Shown in pieces: positions 34,530-45,983 of a stretch of 64,000 nucleotides of DNA (position 1 is its first letter; each line of letters begins with the position of its first letter). A model generated the notes under the pieces. It did no database searches, was not told where the DNA came from, and worked only from the letters and a program-made list of their open reading frames with translations. Location of the stretch: NCBI GenBank assembly GCA_019096065.1, contig JAGUCH010000001.1, forward strand, positions 1-64,000, given 5' to 3'. The stretch comes from Paracyclopina nana. Its lineage: Eukaryota > Arthropoda > Copepoda > Cyclopoida > Cyclopettidae. The translations under genes and the position numbers were made by a program.

Positions 34530-35055
34530 AAACTGATATTTTTAGTATTTAAAATTACTTTTGAGAATTGAAACCTCACAAAGCTAGCAAAAATATCAAT
34601 TCTGTCCTGATTACTCGTCCATATAGGGTTTTTCACTCATGAGTTGTCAAATGGCAAGATCTGGTGCGTGCGCGTGAGTTAAAGTTGCAAGAAAAAGCGC
34701 CATCTATTGAAATGACACCGCATTTAGCAATGATTGTTGAGATCTTGTGTTACTAACTTGTAGATGCGCGCGCGCGATTGACCGCAAAGTTTTACCTGCA
34801 AACGAGCTATCGTTTTTAAGGCCAATTTAATTGATAAATGAATCAATTTTTAATATTTAAAAGTACTTTTGGGACTCTGAATCGTCACGAAGCTGACAAA
34901 AATGTCAATACTGTCCTGATGACTCGTCCATATAGGGTTTTTCGCTCATTCGTAGTAAAATTCCAGATCACTCGTGGCTTCGCCACTCGATGATCTTTCA
35001 TTTGACTACTCATGAGCGAAAAACCCTATATGGACTCGTCATCAGGACAGTATTG
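34530..35055. repeat. Direct and inverted repeat cluster around GTCCATATAGGGTTTTTC
   Basis: About 110 bp at 34530-34640 is repeated directly at 34842-34952; shared words include CTGTCCTGATNACTCGTCC and ATATAGGGTTTTTC. Part of it recurs in inverse at about 35005-35055. Between the inverse arms lies a hairpin, GATCACTCGTGGCTTCGCCA followed by CTCGATGATC (34966-34995). This is a foldback-type element fused to a partial extra copy. Confidence 0.65.
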
Positions 35056-35859
35056 TTACATTTTAATAACCACAACTGACATTTAGTGGTGAGAAAATTA
35101 GCATGAAATTCTAAAGAAATCCAAAAAAATATGACTCCAAAAAATCCCTATAAAAATGCATTTCTTTAATCTAAAAGAGTTATTGTGTTATCCCATTTTA
35201 GGATACAAAAATAGTGAATTTATGCCAGGATTAAATCACCATTAAATCATGGTGAATTTTTTGTTTTTTTGTTTTGTTCGGTTCACAAGTGTCAAATTAT
35301 GCTTACATAAAATTTTGCAAAAAAATATGTTCATAGGAGCACATGTGGGTGGTTTTACAATGTGGGACATGCTAACTGTTGTGAATTTGTAGACTAACAT
35401 TCTAGGTAGCTTTGCTTTTTTGAATTAGTTCTCCAACTGCAACAATAGAGGAAGGAGTAACCATGGTCCCCAAAATTTTAGCCATCTGTATTTTGGTAAT
35501 TCTTTAGGATGTTTGGTATTCACACAATTTTCAAGCTCAATTGTTTATCAAAACTAAAAGCAAGTGAGTTTGGAGCAATAAGCAATTTGTGTACTCTTCA
35601 AGGGGCTAGAAAAGTCAAAGTTCATAACTAATGTAAACCTTTTTCACCAAGGGGTTAGTGTAACCAAAAACTGCCCACCAAATAAATAAATATTTTCTCT
35701 ACCGGTAACCGTAAATCCCTGGTTAGGTTTCAATTTCCAAATAGTTCTCAGTTTATTTCTCTACCAAGTGTAAATGTAAACAAATACATTGGGAAAAAAA
35801 TTAACCAGGCAAATTTTTTTCCCACACAAATCAGTCTTGAACAGCCACAATGTGCAGGA
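35056..35859. other. AT-rich noncoding sequence
   Basis: No gene, RNA or repeat recognised. Confidence 0.45.
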
Positions 35860-36455
35860 GACGCTGCCGGGTGCGGGAGACGCTGCCGGGTGCGGGAGAC
35901 GCTGCTAGGGGCGGGAGACGCTGCCGGGTGCAGGAGACGTTGCCGGGTGCGGGAGACGCTGCCGGGTGTGGGAGACGCTGCCGGATGCGGGAGACGCTGC
36001 CGAGTGCGGGAGACGCAGCTGGGTGTGGGAGACGCTGCCGGGTTCGGGAGACGCTGCTGGGTGGGGTGACACTGCCAGGTGCGGGAGACGCTGCCGGGTG
36101 GGACGACGCTGCCAGGTGCGGAAGACGCTGCCGGGTGTGGAGACGCTGCCGTCTTGGTCTTGAGCAGCCTCAATTTATTGCATTGAGTAGCCTTAATTTG
36201 TAGTCTTGAGCGGCTTCACATTTCGAAGCGTGCGAGGGCGCGGGAGACACTGCAGGGTACGGGAGAAGCTGCCGGGTGCGGGAGATGTACCGGGTGAGGG
36301 AGACACTGCCAGGTGCGGGTGACGCTGCTGGATGCGGGAGACTGTTGGGTGCAGGAGATGCTGCCAGGTGTGGGAGACGCTGCCGGGCGGGAGACGCTGC
36401 CGGGTGAAGGAGATGCTGCCAGGTGCTTGAGATGCTGCCAGGTTCGGGAGACATC
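35860..36455. repeat. GC-rich 19-bp minisatellite in two blocks
   Basis: Tandem GACGCTGCCGGGTGCGGGA units fill 35860-36150. A more diverged second block lies at 36235-36455, separated by AT-richer sequence with a TCTTGAGC duplication. The unit is not a multiple of three, so the Arg- and Pro-rich frames on both strands are artefacts. Regular GGG runs on the plus strand could form G-quadruplexes. Confidence 0.85.
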
Positions 36456-36673
36456 GCCAGTTGGAAAAGGCCAGAAAACGGCCTGATATTGAGAACACAT
36501 GTTGAAAATGCGCAATGGCGTCAATCAGCTTGGTAGACGGCGACGGTTACTCAGCTGAGAGTGCTTGCGCGAGTCAACTTTGGTCACTTTATGATGGATC
36601 AAAACAGTAGGTCGAGCTTTTCTTGGAATTTCAACTAACCTGGGATTTTCGGTTACTGTTAGAGAAAAATGAA

Positions 36674-36861
36674 TCCCTACCACCCTCAGCAAAAGTTAGA
36701 CCCCGCGAAAAATCCCTGATCGGCCGGGAAAAATTTGAGAACCTTGCACATTTTTCATTTCCTCGCTGCGCTCGGATGAAAAATAGTTGCTCGGTTCTCA
36801 AATTTTCCCCGACCTCTCAGGGATTTTTCTTGGGGCCTAACTTTTGCTGAGGCGGTAGGGA
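36674..36861. mobile_element. 188-bp hairpin (foldback) element
   Basis: Left arm (TCCCTACCACCCTCAGCAAA at 36674, continuing to about 36741) matches the reverse complement of the right arm ending at 36861 with few mismatches. A shorter inner inverted pair, ATTTTTCAT and ATGAAAAAT, flanks a centre of CTCGCTGCGCTCGG. Almost the whole sequence can fold as a single hairpin. This is typical of very short MITEs. Confidence 0.7.
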
Positions 36862-37133
36862 ACTATTATTCTGTTTGTTAGGAAGGAATTTTAAAATTCT
36901 AGTTGTGGGATTTTTTATTAGAGGTCAAAGCTATAGATCAAAAGTTATTTAAGTTATGGGCAGCGCCAGGCTAGGATTTAAAATTGATTCCAAATGAACC
37001 CTCAGGACATGAGATTTCAGAAAATTTTTGGTGGGCATTTTTATCTTGGGTGAGCTAGCTCTGGGGTCAATTTGAGCTAAGGCTTGCTTGGCTACTGAGA
37101 ACAGTCTTTAGTCAAATTTTCCCAACATACTAG

Positions 37134-38897
37134 GTTTTTGAACCAGTAGTCTCCCTCACTGAACTGGATACACAGTGGATGATGGTTGATGACATCAAGC
37201 CTACCCAAGTTCATTGCATTGGCAACCCAAAGTATGTCAAAGACCTAGAGTTCAAGAAGAGGGACCAAACAACACCCTTTGTGATCAAGTCACCAAAATT
37301 CAATAGTCAGGACAGCTATGACCAAAGCGAAAAGTATGATTCCTCATTTGCTTCCAAACATTTTTTAACCTAGCTCCCTTTTAAAAATAGGTGTAAAGCT
37401 CGAATTTTTGTTCCTCCTCAATCTGATGTCTTTTTGTACTTCTCCACCTTCAATGTCATACAAGAAAATGATAACTGTGGTGATTACTTGCTGTTGAACA
37501 AAGGCAGGAAGGCTATGAGGTTTTGTGGCAGTAAATGGGAAGGAAAGCTTATAAGACTAAGCGCAAGGTCCAGGGGCTATTGGCTCAGGTTCTTCTTTTC
37601 AAGCAATGCCAACATGAAAACTGGCAAGGGATTTGAGATACATGTGTTTGGAAAGTATGCCAACCAACAATTACCAGGTTTGCTTTTGGTTGTTTACTAA
37701 AAAAATAACAAATCAATATCTCCCTCAACCTTTTAGCTACTGCCCCTACAACTACCACAACCACCATAACTACCTCAACAACTACAACTACTACAACTAC
37801 CTCAACAACTACTACCACTGACACCCCCCCATCGCCTCTCAACATACATCGAACAGGTATGCATTAGGATTGTTTTATATGCACACATGACTGCTTATAA
37901 AGGCAACATTTAAGGGAAAATCATGATTTTTGGTGGAGAATCAGACAATGGCTACAGCCAGGCATTTCAATTGATAGACTTGGCCAACCCAAGCAATGTC
38001 TGTCAAGGCATTCCTGACTTTCCATCAGTCGTGTTGGCAACCTCAATGTCCCTGATAGAGACTCCATCAGGGGATGTAGTTCCTCTGTTAATTGGAGGAT
38101 TTTCAGAGTTTGGAGCTCCTTTACCAAATTGCTACCTGGTTGACCAAACTGATACCCCATTTGCTACCTTGAGTCAACCAAGGGGGTTTTCAGCTAGCAT
38201 GCCACTGAATTCAACAAGCATACTTGTGGTTGGAGGTTCTGATGGAAATGGTTTCTTAAATTCAAGTGAAATCATCTCTGCTGATGGGTCAACTTCAAGA
38301 GGCCCAGATATTTTGCAAGTAGGAGGTCTAAGTGGTCATTGCTTAGTTAGGATTGATGAAACAAGAGCAATCCTAATTGGTGGCCTAGACTCTGAAAACT
38401 TAATCTACCACACAAAAACCAGGTTTCTCGACATTCCAACTTTAACTTGGACTGATGGACCAACTATGCAGACTGGAAGAGCAAGTCAAGCCTGTAGTAC
38501 TTATCAATCAAATGGAAAAACATTTGTGATTGTTACAGGAGGCGTCATTGAAGGTGATGCTACCTCGAGCTTGACAGAAATTCTAGATGTCTCTTTACCA
38601 GGACAAGTGTGGGTCCCAGGTAAATAGAGTAAAAAGTTATATGCCAAATTGCTTGCCATGCTTATATTTCTAGGCCCAGACTTGCCCACAGCATTATATC
38701 TCCTTGGAATGGTCAGGGCACCAGAAGACAATGCAGTCATAGTTATGGGAGGATTCAATTTAGAAAACACTGTTGCAAGTCAAGAGTTCCTGAAGCTCAC
38801 TTGTGATGATACCAATTGTGGCAATTGGGTTACCATGGGTATCAACCTCCCTGTTGCGTCATATAGCTTTGCTGTTGCCAACATTGCAACATGCTAA
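37134..38897 (+). CDS. CUB domain plus kelch-like repeat protein (5' end not found)
   Basis: Probably secreted or extracellular. Exons: 37134-37333, 37391-37677, 37737-37856, 37915-38619 and 38674-38897 (512 codons including stop). Phases agree, and several introns are about 55-60 bp. Exon 1 opens after an acceptor at 37132-37133 and lacks a signal peptide, so an upstream exon is missing. Exons 1-2 encode a CUB-like domain: a Cys pair, FLYFSTF, then DNCGDYLLL and FCG, matching the CUB F-x-F, C-x-D-Y and FCG pattern. Exon 3 is a Thr-rich linker of the mucin type. Exons 4-5 encode a beta-propeller-like region with repeated hydrophobic-Val-Gly-Gly motifs (IMIFGG, LLIGGF, LVVGGS, ILIGGL, VIVMGGF). 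The last exon boundary (G|GPD-x-P) matches the LNR-kelch genes at 42-45 kb, so the propellers are paralogous. Substrate and partner are unknown. Confidence 0.75.
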
Positions 38898-39918
38898 CAG
38901 CTTAGGAGATCATGCTTTGATAGAGCAAGCTTCTTGAGTGAATTGCTTGTAACTAGTGTGCTTTTAACCACGATCAATACAGAGGCATGACTTACAGGGT
39001 AAGCCTGTAGTGCTTATCCTGTTGTGATGACTCTATCAGTATGACACCATAAGAATGTCTACAATAATCAAAAAACATTCTCAGATGATACTGAATAAAT
39101 TATTGCATTGATTCTGATTGCTTTATATGATCACCTCTGAAAGCTCTACAAACCCCCACTTTCCACACATTCTTAATGGCTTAATTTTTGGTAACCAATC
39201 AACTCAAAGCTTTTAGTAGGATTGCCAGAAGATTTGAGTCAGGGAGCTGCTAAAGAGGAACGTATTTATAATCTTCAGTTATGCTATAAGACCAGTACTA
39301 TGACTATCAATGCACTACAGTACCCATATAGACTCTTTGGCTGAACTTCACTTTCATAGCCTAATAAACATAAATAAACATAAATCTGCCAAGAGACCTA
39401 AAAGAGAAAACATAGTTTAAAAAAAGGTTCATGGCGAAGCTTCACTTGCATTAGCTAAAAAAAGACAAATATGCCACTTGTGCCTTCTTTATAACAAGTC
39501 TGGGACAGGTGACAGGTGACTTTTTTTCTCTCTCAGTGGATCAGATTGATAACTCTGTCCAACCTTCAGCAAAATATGAAGCTTCAAATAGGACACTAAA
39601 AAGGCCACTTTGATAAGGCTGTTGATGAGATTTCAAGTGCCTGCATCATAGGTTTTCATGATTGCTATGTGCATTGTAACCCTAAACTCATGAAAAAATA
39701 TTTTTGAGCATTGAAAGACTGAACAGAATTTAAAGGTTTGACCCTTCAGAGTGTTGCTTCTTACTCTTTTGCTCCTATGCAAATACTATATCAACTATAA
39801 CAAGAGATTGAAAAACTTTGAAGTAATTTTGACAGATGTACACTTTTATCGTGACATTATCTAGTGTACATTAACACATACTATATGCAGCAAACCAGGT
39901 TTTAACATTTTGCAAAGC
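38898..39918. other. Intergenic region between CUB-kelch and PAN genes
   Basis: AATAAA at 39094-39099, about 200 bp after the CUB-kelch stop, could be its poly(A) signal. No other gene or repeat is recognised. TTTATT at 39919-39924 is a minus-strand AATAAA serving the PAN gene. Confidence 0.45.
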
Positions 39919-39993
39919 TTTATTAAACTAAAATTCAAGGGATTTTTTTAGTTGACATCAAAATTGAAATTCAATGTGGCTCATGTATAGCCT

Positions 39994-40588
39994 TCAGTCC
40001 CACATGTAAGGTAGATAGGCAATATCGCCTTTGAATTTTGAGCAACCAACAAAATTGGCCATTACACCTTCATAAGTCCTGTAAATGGTATCACCAAGAT
40101 ATCCCCACTTCAAATAACAGTACGACTTGTCATCAGGAAACATGGTAAAGGTAGGCCCATTCCACAAGAAAAAAGAGCACTCAAAATGCTGTTCGCAGGC
40201 TTTTTTACAATCTAACATTGAATTATATGGTCCAACTCTTGCCACAAAGGATGATTGGACATCGATGTTATAAGCAGGGCATAAAGGACCTAAGAAGTAC
40301 ACAAAAGGATGAGTTAGTAAAGCAAGCCAAACATTTATTCCTTCTTCAGGTACCAAACTTTGTGCCTGGTCTCCGAACAAAAGTACACTCAAGATCATTT
40401 GTGTTGATAGGCAATTTGTCTAAGTACTTGATTTCTTGGCTAGTTCCACATCCCCTCCCCGTGAAGTACCAATAGTTGCCATTTTTGGTCTCCATCTGGC
40501 CTTCAATCGAGGTCAAAAGACAAACCAAGCAAACAAAATGAAAACACAGCATGTTTTTAGCAATGTTTTTGTTTTGCAACTGAAACAT
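39994..40588 (-). CDS. Small secreted PAN/apple-like domain protein
   Basis: Two exons on the minus strand, 40588-40351 and 40290-39994, join in phase through a 60-bp intron to give about 178 aa. The start is ATG at 40588, or the in-frame ATG at 40552 directly before a signal-peptide-like core, MLCFHFVCLVCLLTSIEG. The body has DCKKACEQHFECSFFLW followed by SYCYLKWGYLG and a final Cys. This C-x3-C...C-x-FF...C-x-LK pattern is the PAN/apple fold seen in protein- or carbohydrate-binding modules. A minus-strand AATAAA lies 70 bp beyond the stop. The ligand is unknown. It runs opposite to its neighbours. Confidence 0.7.
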
Positions 40589-40940
40589 CAGGATTGATAG
40601 CTCTGTTTGCTGAAATATTCATCAGAGCTAAAACCAAAGTAACAGATTGCTTAGGTTACACTAGGAGCTCAATTAAGTGGACATTCCTGCTTTTGCCTTA
40701 TTGTTGTAGTTGCTTAAAGCTTAAAATAGTGTTCTTTCTGTTTTTTGTTATTGAGTACAAGGTCCCCAATCAATTTAGGAAATGAGCTTGAAATATATAG
40801 AGCTTTGCACTAGTTTGAGCAGGGATTACCTCATTGGTATTTTTGTAATATGAAACTTATCCCTAAGTAAGGTCCTGAGTGATCTTCTTATGTGAAAGAT
40901 GGAAAAAAATCTTTCATGCATAAGAAGAACAGCAAATTCT

Positions 40941-42091
40941 AGAACTTAATGATTGGCAATGGCATTTGTGATGTCTCTGTAAGATCAAAAGATTGCATCT
41001 TTGATAGGGGTGATTGATGCTTGTCCAGTGGACTCAGAAAAACAAAGTGTGTGCTCGTCACCATGATTTTAACGGAATCTCATCAGAGTCAAGACTGATT
41101 TCAGAGCAAACTTCAAAAGCTTCAATGAAGTACCAACTTCAAAAGCCACATTAAGGTTGTTTCTCTTAATTGTATCACTGACAGCATCCTTGGTGTCTTT
41201 TCAAGTCATCAACTTAGATTTAGACCAGACACTTGACACATATCGAAAGCCCATGATGCATCAAATGTACAGCTGGACCAGTACAATGTTGGTCCAGATG
41301 AATTTTGGTGAACAATCTTTCCTTTTCACATGTGGAGGGGACAGTCATTTTGGCACCTACTCAAAAAGCAGCAACGATTGCAATGATAAAACTAACAATG
41401 TTCTTGTAATCATGAGACAACTGCTCAGAACATTAATACATAGATGGACTTTTTGTTACATACTTGGCTTTAACTTCAGATGCTTTTGATACTTAGATGC
41501 TACAAAAGTCAAGCTTAATGAGACTCATCATTTGGGGGATGGGTTAATGAATGTAATAGCTACTCTAAGACCACTGAATTTATCACTTTTGGCTCCTGTA
41601 GAGCTGGCCCAAAGCTCTTCAAGATACGTACCTTTCTAGGAAAAAATCCTTGGGAATGTGCTCTGTGTTGATTGATGATGAGCAAATTCTACTTGTTGAA
41701 AGAATTTATCCTTTTCTAGATCCTAAACTTAGGTCTATATGTGAAAGTCGCATAGAAATATTACTTCAAGACTGAAACTTTGTGTCCTAAATCCTCTATG
41801 ATGTTAAGTCAAGCAAGAACAGGTTGTGGCAATGGAGTCAAGCTATTGGTAGCTATCATTAAAAGTGGCATTTTGAGCCTTGGTACTACTGAACTTATGC
41901 CATGGACTGCAGCACAAGGATTTGGTTTTGGTATTACAACTCTTTATGACACATAACTCAAAACAGTATGGGAACTCCAAAATAATCTTGCATCTAGGTC
42001 CTAACTATTCTGAGGGTGAGGAAGATTTGCCAGTTGCAGCTAAATGCACCAGCACACAATTGATAGTGGCAGGGGAGACTCTCAAAAATTA
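40941..42091 (+). pseudogene. LNR-kelch pseudogene (first of a tandem trio)
   Basis: Nucleotide-level homology to the LNR-kelch gene at 42240-43779 runs from the LNR (ATTGGCAATGGC at about 40951) to the C-terminal exon (about 42091), but the frame is destroyed. The LNR GGGGATTGCTGC equivalent reads GGTGATTGATGC, creating a stop, and there are further frameshifts and small deletions after the segment at 41157-41489. The exon order is retained, which indicates a tandem duplicate that later decayed. The membrane-anchor exon was not found upstream. Confidence 0.75.
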
Positions 42092-42239
42092 AAAACTTTT
42101 TTTTCCTTTTTTGTACAAGCCATGTCTTTGCAATCCACTTCAGTTGCTTCAAAGGTATGTAGTATCTAATCTGAAATCCATAACATTTATGGTTGCAACT
42201 GTCAATTATAAATGGGCCAGTGCTTCATTATACTTTGAA

Positions 42240-43779
42240 ATGCATGTAGCAAAGACTCCTCTGAAAAAAAGAGTATTTCAAGGGTTTTGGTGGATCCTTT
42301 GCATTGCAATATTACTGACATCATTGAGTCTCATGTTCTACTTTCAATTGCGAAACAAAGGGCTGAAATCATCTGATGCAAAAGTACTGGGCTCACTATT
42401 TTGTAAATGCTGTTTTGTAAGTAATTTTTTTGCATTTTAGGGCATCGATTGCTCTTACCTGATCATTGGCAATGGCATATGCGATGACTCTGAAAACTCA
42501 CAAGAGTGCATCTTTGATGGTGGGGATTGCTGCTTGTCCAGCCCACACAGTAAAACAGGCTGCAAAGTGTGTGCTTGTCACCATGATATCAAAACAATAC
42601 CACCAAAGTCAAGCCTGACTTCAGAGCAGACCTCAACAACCACTTACTTGCAAGAAACGTCAACTCCAATTACCTCAGGGTCCTTTTTCCTTGCTGCATC
42701 CCTATCAGCCTCTTTAGTGTCATTTCAAGTCATTGACTTAGATTTGGATGAGACACTTGTCACATATCAGAAGCCCATGGTGCACCAAATGTACAATGGG
42801 ACCAGTACAATGTTGGTCCAACGGAATGGTGAACAGTCATTCCTGATCACATGTGGGGGTGACAGTTATTTTGGCACCTATTTCAAAACCAGTGATGATT
42901 GTTCTGACCTTACTAACAATGTTCCTGTAAGCATGAAACAACTGTTTATTATAACCTAACATCAATACTATGGACCTACGCTAGATCCTTGGCTTGAACT
43001 TTAAACGTTCATATGCTACCAAAGTCAAGGTCAATGAAACACATCATTGGCTACTGGGGGGATGGGTCCATGAATTTCAAGCCTTTACTGACACCACTGA
43101 ATTCATAGCTTTTGATTCCCATACAATTGGTCCTATGCTCTACAAGATACCCATCTTGTATACTGTTTCTTTGGGAATGTGCTCTACATTGATCGATGAT
43201 GATCATGTTATGATTGTTGGAGGATATGCTCCTCATTATGGCCTACATTTAAATGACACATGGAGGTACAACTTAAAAACAAATGCCTTGGAACGTCAAC
43301 CCATGCTGATGTATAGTCGTGCAAGAGCAGGTTGTGAATTTCTGCACGACAGTGAGGGAATGAAGCTATTGGTAGTTATTAGTGGGATCAATAGCCTTGG
43401 CACAACTGAATTAATGCAATGGACTGCAAATCCAGCATTTGTCTTGGGTAAAATTGAAAAAAAAACAGAAATTGTCAATTATGACTACTAACACTTTTAT
43501 TTGTATAACATCTATTTAGGTCCTGATTATCCAGAAGGAACTATAGACTCGCCAGTTGTGGCAATATACACAAGCACAAAATTGATAGTGGCTGGAGGCA
43601 TTGGATCCATTGCATCACACAGCACTAGTATTTATATGCTGTCTTGTATGAACTCAACTAGTTGTACTTACACCAAACTCAATACTCAGTTGGCCTTTCC
43701 TCAAGTTTCTTTTGGAATAGTCTTGAACAGCCTAGCACTTGTCAATCAATTAATTGGAAACACTCAAACCATCTCATGA
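42240..43779 (+). CDS. LNR-kelch type II membrane protein 1
   Basis: Exons 42240-42416, 42441-42926, 42985-43447 and 43520-43779 are joined in phase, giving about 461 aa. The first intron (42417-42440) is only 24 bp, shorter than expected, so the exon 1 donor may be placed differently. The start is ATG at 42240, giving a short basic N-terminus, then the TM segment FWWILCIAILLTSLSLMFYF, which predicts a type II protein with an extracellular C-terminus. Exon 2 encodes one LNR module (GNGICDDSEN...FDGGDCC) with a C-x2-C-x-CH tail and a Ser/Thr-rich stalk. The remainder is kelch-like, with LLGGW and VMIVGGYAP motifs, sharing the G|GPDYP junction with its paralogues. AATAAA lies at 43819. I know no named family with this architecture. 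Function is unknown; the LNR suggests Ca2+ binding. Confidence 0.72.
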
Positions 43780-43992
43780 TTCTCATTCAAATTCATCCAT
43801 AAAATCAAATAGTTTGCCAATAAAACCAAAGATCAATTTATGAAAGAGTATCATTTTTTAAGGATTAAACAGCAAGAGTATAGGTTGAGTCCTTGCTTTC
43901 CTTATCTCTTATCCTTTATTCCTTATGTTCATGAGAATCAATATGGAAGCAATTTGTGGTGACATTGCTAAGTCTCATAGGTAATCCAAAAC

Positions 43993-45549
43993 ATGGACTC
44001 GACAAAGCATTCGAGAATACTTTTGATCCTGATTGTGGGAGGATTTATCATTGGAGCTATTTTAGCAGTGCTGATTTACTATTTGATGAACAGCAATCCT
44101 CCTACAGGCCTAACCTTAAGCTCACAACCGGTAAATATTTTTTGCTTTTCATTGAAGATATGTTTACAAAAACCCTAACTTTTTTAAATGAGGAATGCTC
44201 CATTTCCCTGATGGGTAATGGTTATTGCGATGACTCTGAAAACAGGGAGGAATGTTTGTTTGATAAAGGAGACTGTTGCTTATCAAGCCCGCTAAGCAAA
44301 ACTGGTTGCAACATATGTGTTTGTCATAGTGAAAATCATTTAACAGTGACTACACATAAGAGTGTCACAGAAGCATCTGAATCCACTCTGATTCAATCCC
44401 TAAGCACTTCAAGAGCAACACAATCATCTATGTTGATGACTTCTAGCAAATCTGGTTATATGGATGACATGCTCTTGCTATCATCTCTGCTTGAAGGCAC
44501 AGTGTCTTTTCAAGTCATAAATCTTAACTTGGATGTGGTAGTTATGGAGTATGAGAGGCCACATATGCACCCAGTGAGTGTTGGTACAAATACAATGGTT
44601 CAACAAAAGGAAGGGGAACAGTCCTATCTACTTGCCTGTGGGGGTGAGAGTGGAGTTAGCAATCATTTCACAAGTACCAGCGCTTGTTCTGATCTGACTC
44701 ATTGCACTAAAGCCTCAGATTTGATACACAAGCGAGCCTATGCAACCAAAGTTAGGATCAATGACACTCACAATTGGCTCATAGGTGGATATGTCAGCAG
44801 GAGTAGTAGCTTTAAGCATCACACATACACAACCGAATACATTACATATGATTCAAATGATGGTGGACCTTTCCTTTATTGGGTGCCAGACACCAATTAC
44901 TACCTGGAGGGGATGTGTGCTGCTGTTTATGATAGTCAAAATATTGTCTTTGTAGGGGGGTACCATCCAAGCACAGGTACAAGGCACCTTTCCTGGCCAA
45001 CCATATCAAAACATCCATCGTGGTTTGTAATCCTTCCAGGTGAATTGTTTGCCACCACCATGAAGTATAACTTTGCCACAAACCAAATCATAGCCCTTCC
45101 CAATTTGGTTATAAAAAGAGAAAGGGCTGGTTGTGGGTTCCTGCGTCTGGAAAATGGAACTGACCTATTAGTTATCATTTCTGGCCTCTCTAGTTTTGGC
45201 AAGACAGAGCTTCTCGGTATGAATGGTTCTCCTCAGTTTGTGCTTGGTGAGATCACCAAATTCATTTTAAAGTGGCTTTATGGGTAGCCAGTTAATTGTA
45301 GGGCCGGATTATCCATCTGGTGTAATTGACTTGCCAGTGGTAACCAAATACAAAGACAACCAATTTATCATTACTGGGGGCACAGGTGAATTGATTGGAA
45401 GTTCCTATGGAATTTACAAGTTATCTTGCTCCACTAATGGCTGCTTCTTTTCACAATTCATAACAAGTCTGAAGTATGGCAGTAGGGTATCTTTTAGCTT
45501 CATTTCAGCTAACCTTACCTTGATCCATGAATTGATTGGATACAATTGA
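43993..45549 (+). CDS. LNR-kelch type II membrane protein 2
   Basis: Exons 43993-44130, 44193-44976, 45040-45246 and 45302-45549 give about 458 aa. The start ATG at 43993 opens a short tail and the TM helix ILLILIVGGFIIGAILAVLI, predicting type II topology. One LNR follows (GNGYCDDSEN..., FDKGDCC) with GCNICVCH, then a Ser/Thr-rich stalk of about 60 residues and a kelch-like region (NWLIGGYV, IVFVGGYHP, LLVIISGL). The intron 44977-45039 is 63 bp, in frame and stop-free. I propose it because removing it restores alignment with paralogue 1 and the ends are GT/AG; retained, it would insert 21 residues. It lies downstream of its paralogue and converges on the LNR-array gene at 45984. Confidence 0.75.
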
Positions 45550-45617
45550 GCAAATTAATTATATACTATATTATTCATTTGCTGTTTATTTGTGTGTTAA
45601 GCTTTACTAGTTTGGGA

Positions 45618-45967
45618 TCCGAATTTTTGGAAGCAAAAAGCTTTTACAGAAGTAAATGAGGCCATGTTGCTACACATACCATAGTATAATATGTTTAATT
45701 TATTTTCTCATAAATTGTTTCCGCCATGTCACTAATCAGAAAAATTGCTAAATCCTCACAAGCTCATTTTGATGATTGTGGTCATAAATTCTGGGATATT
45801 GTTGGGAAGCAAAAAGCTTTTACCAAAGTAAATGAGGAGACCCTACTCATGTCTCAACACCTACCATAGTATCATATGTTTGATAGTTATTTTCTCATAT
45901 TCTGTTGCAAATTAATTGTACAATTTCCTCACAAGCTAATTTTGATGATTTTGGGCATAAATGTATA
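45618..45967. repeat. Tandem duplication of about 170 bp between convergent genes
   Basis: Two direct copies (about 45618-45775 and 45800-45967) share GAAGCAAAAAGCTTTTAC, AGTAAATGAGG, ACCATAGTAT and CCTCACAAGCT...TTTTGATGAT. It is noncoding and fills most of the space between the two 3' ends. Confidence 0.7.
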
Positions 45968-45983
45968 ATTTGCTTTTAAAATC

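Noticed and set aside
35748-36524. Arg/Gly-rich and Pro/Ser-rich ORFs on both strands
   Set aside because: They translate a 19-bp minisatellite whose unit is not a multiple of three; no splice or start context.
37585-37845. Val-rich minus-strand ORF
   Set aside because: It is the antisense of the Thr-rich linker exon of the CUB-kelch gene.
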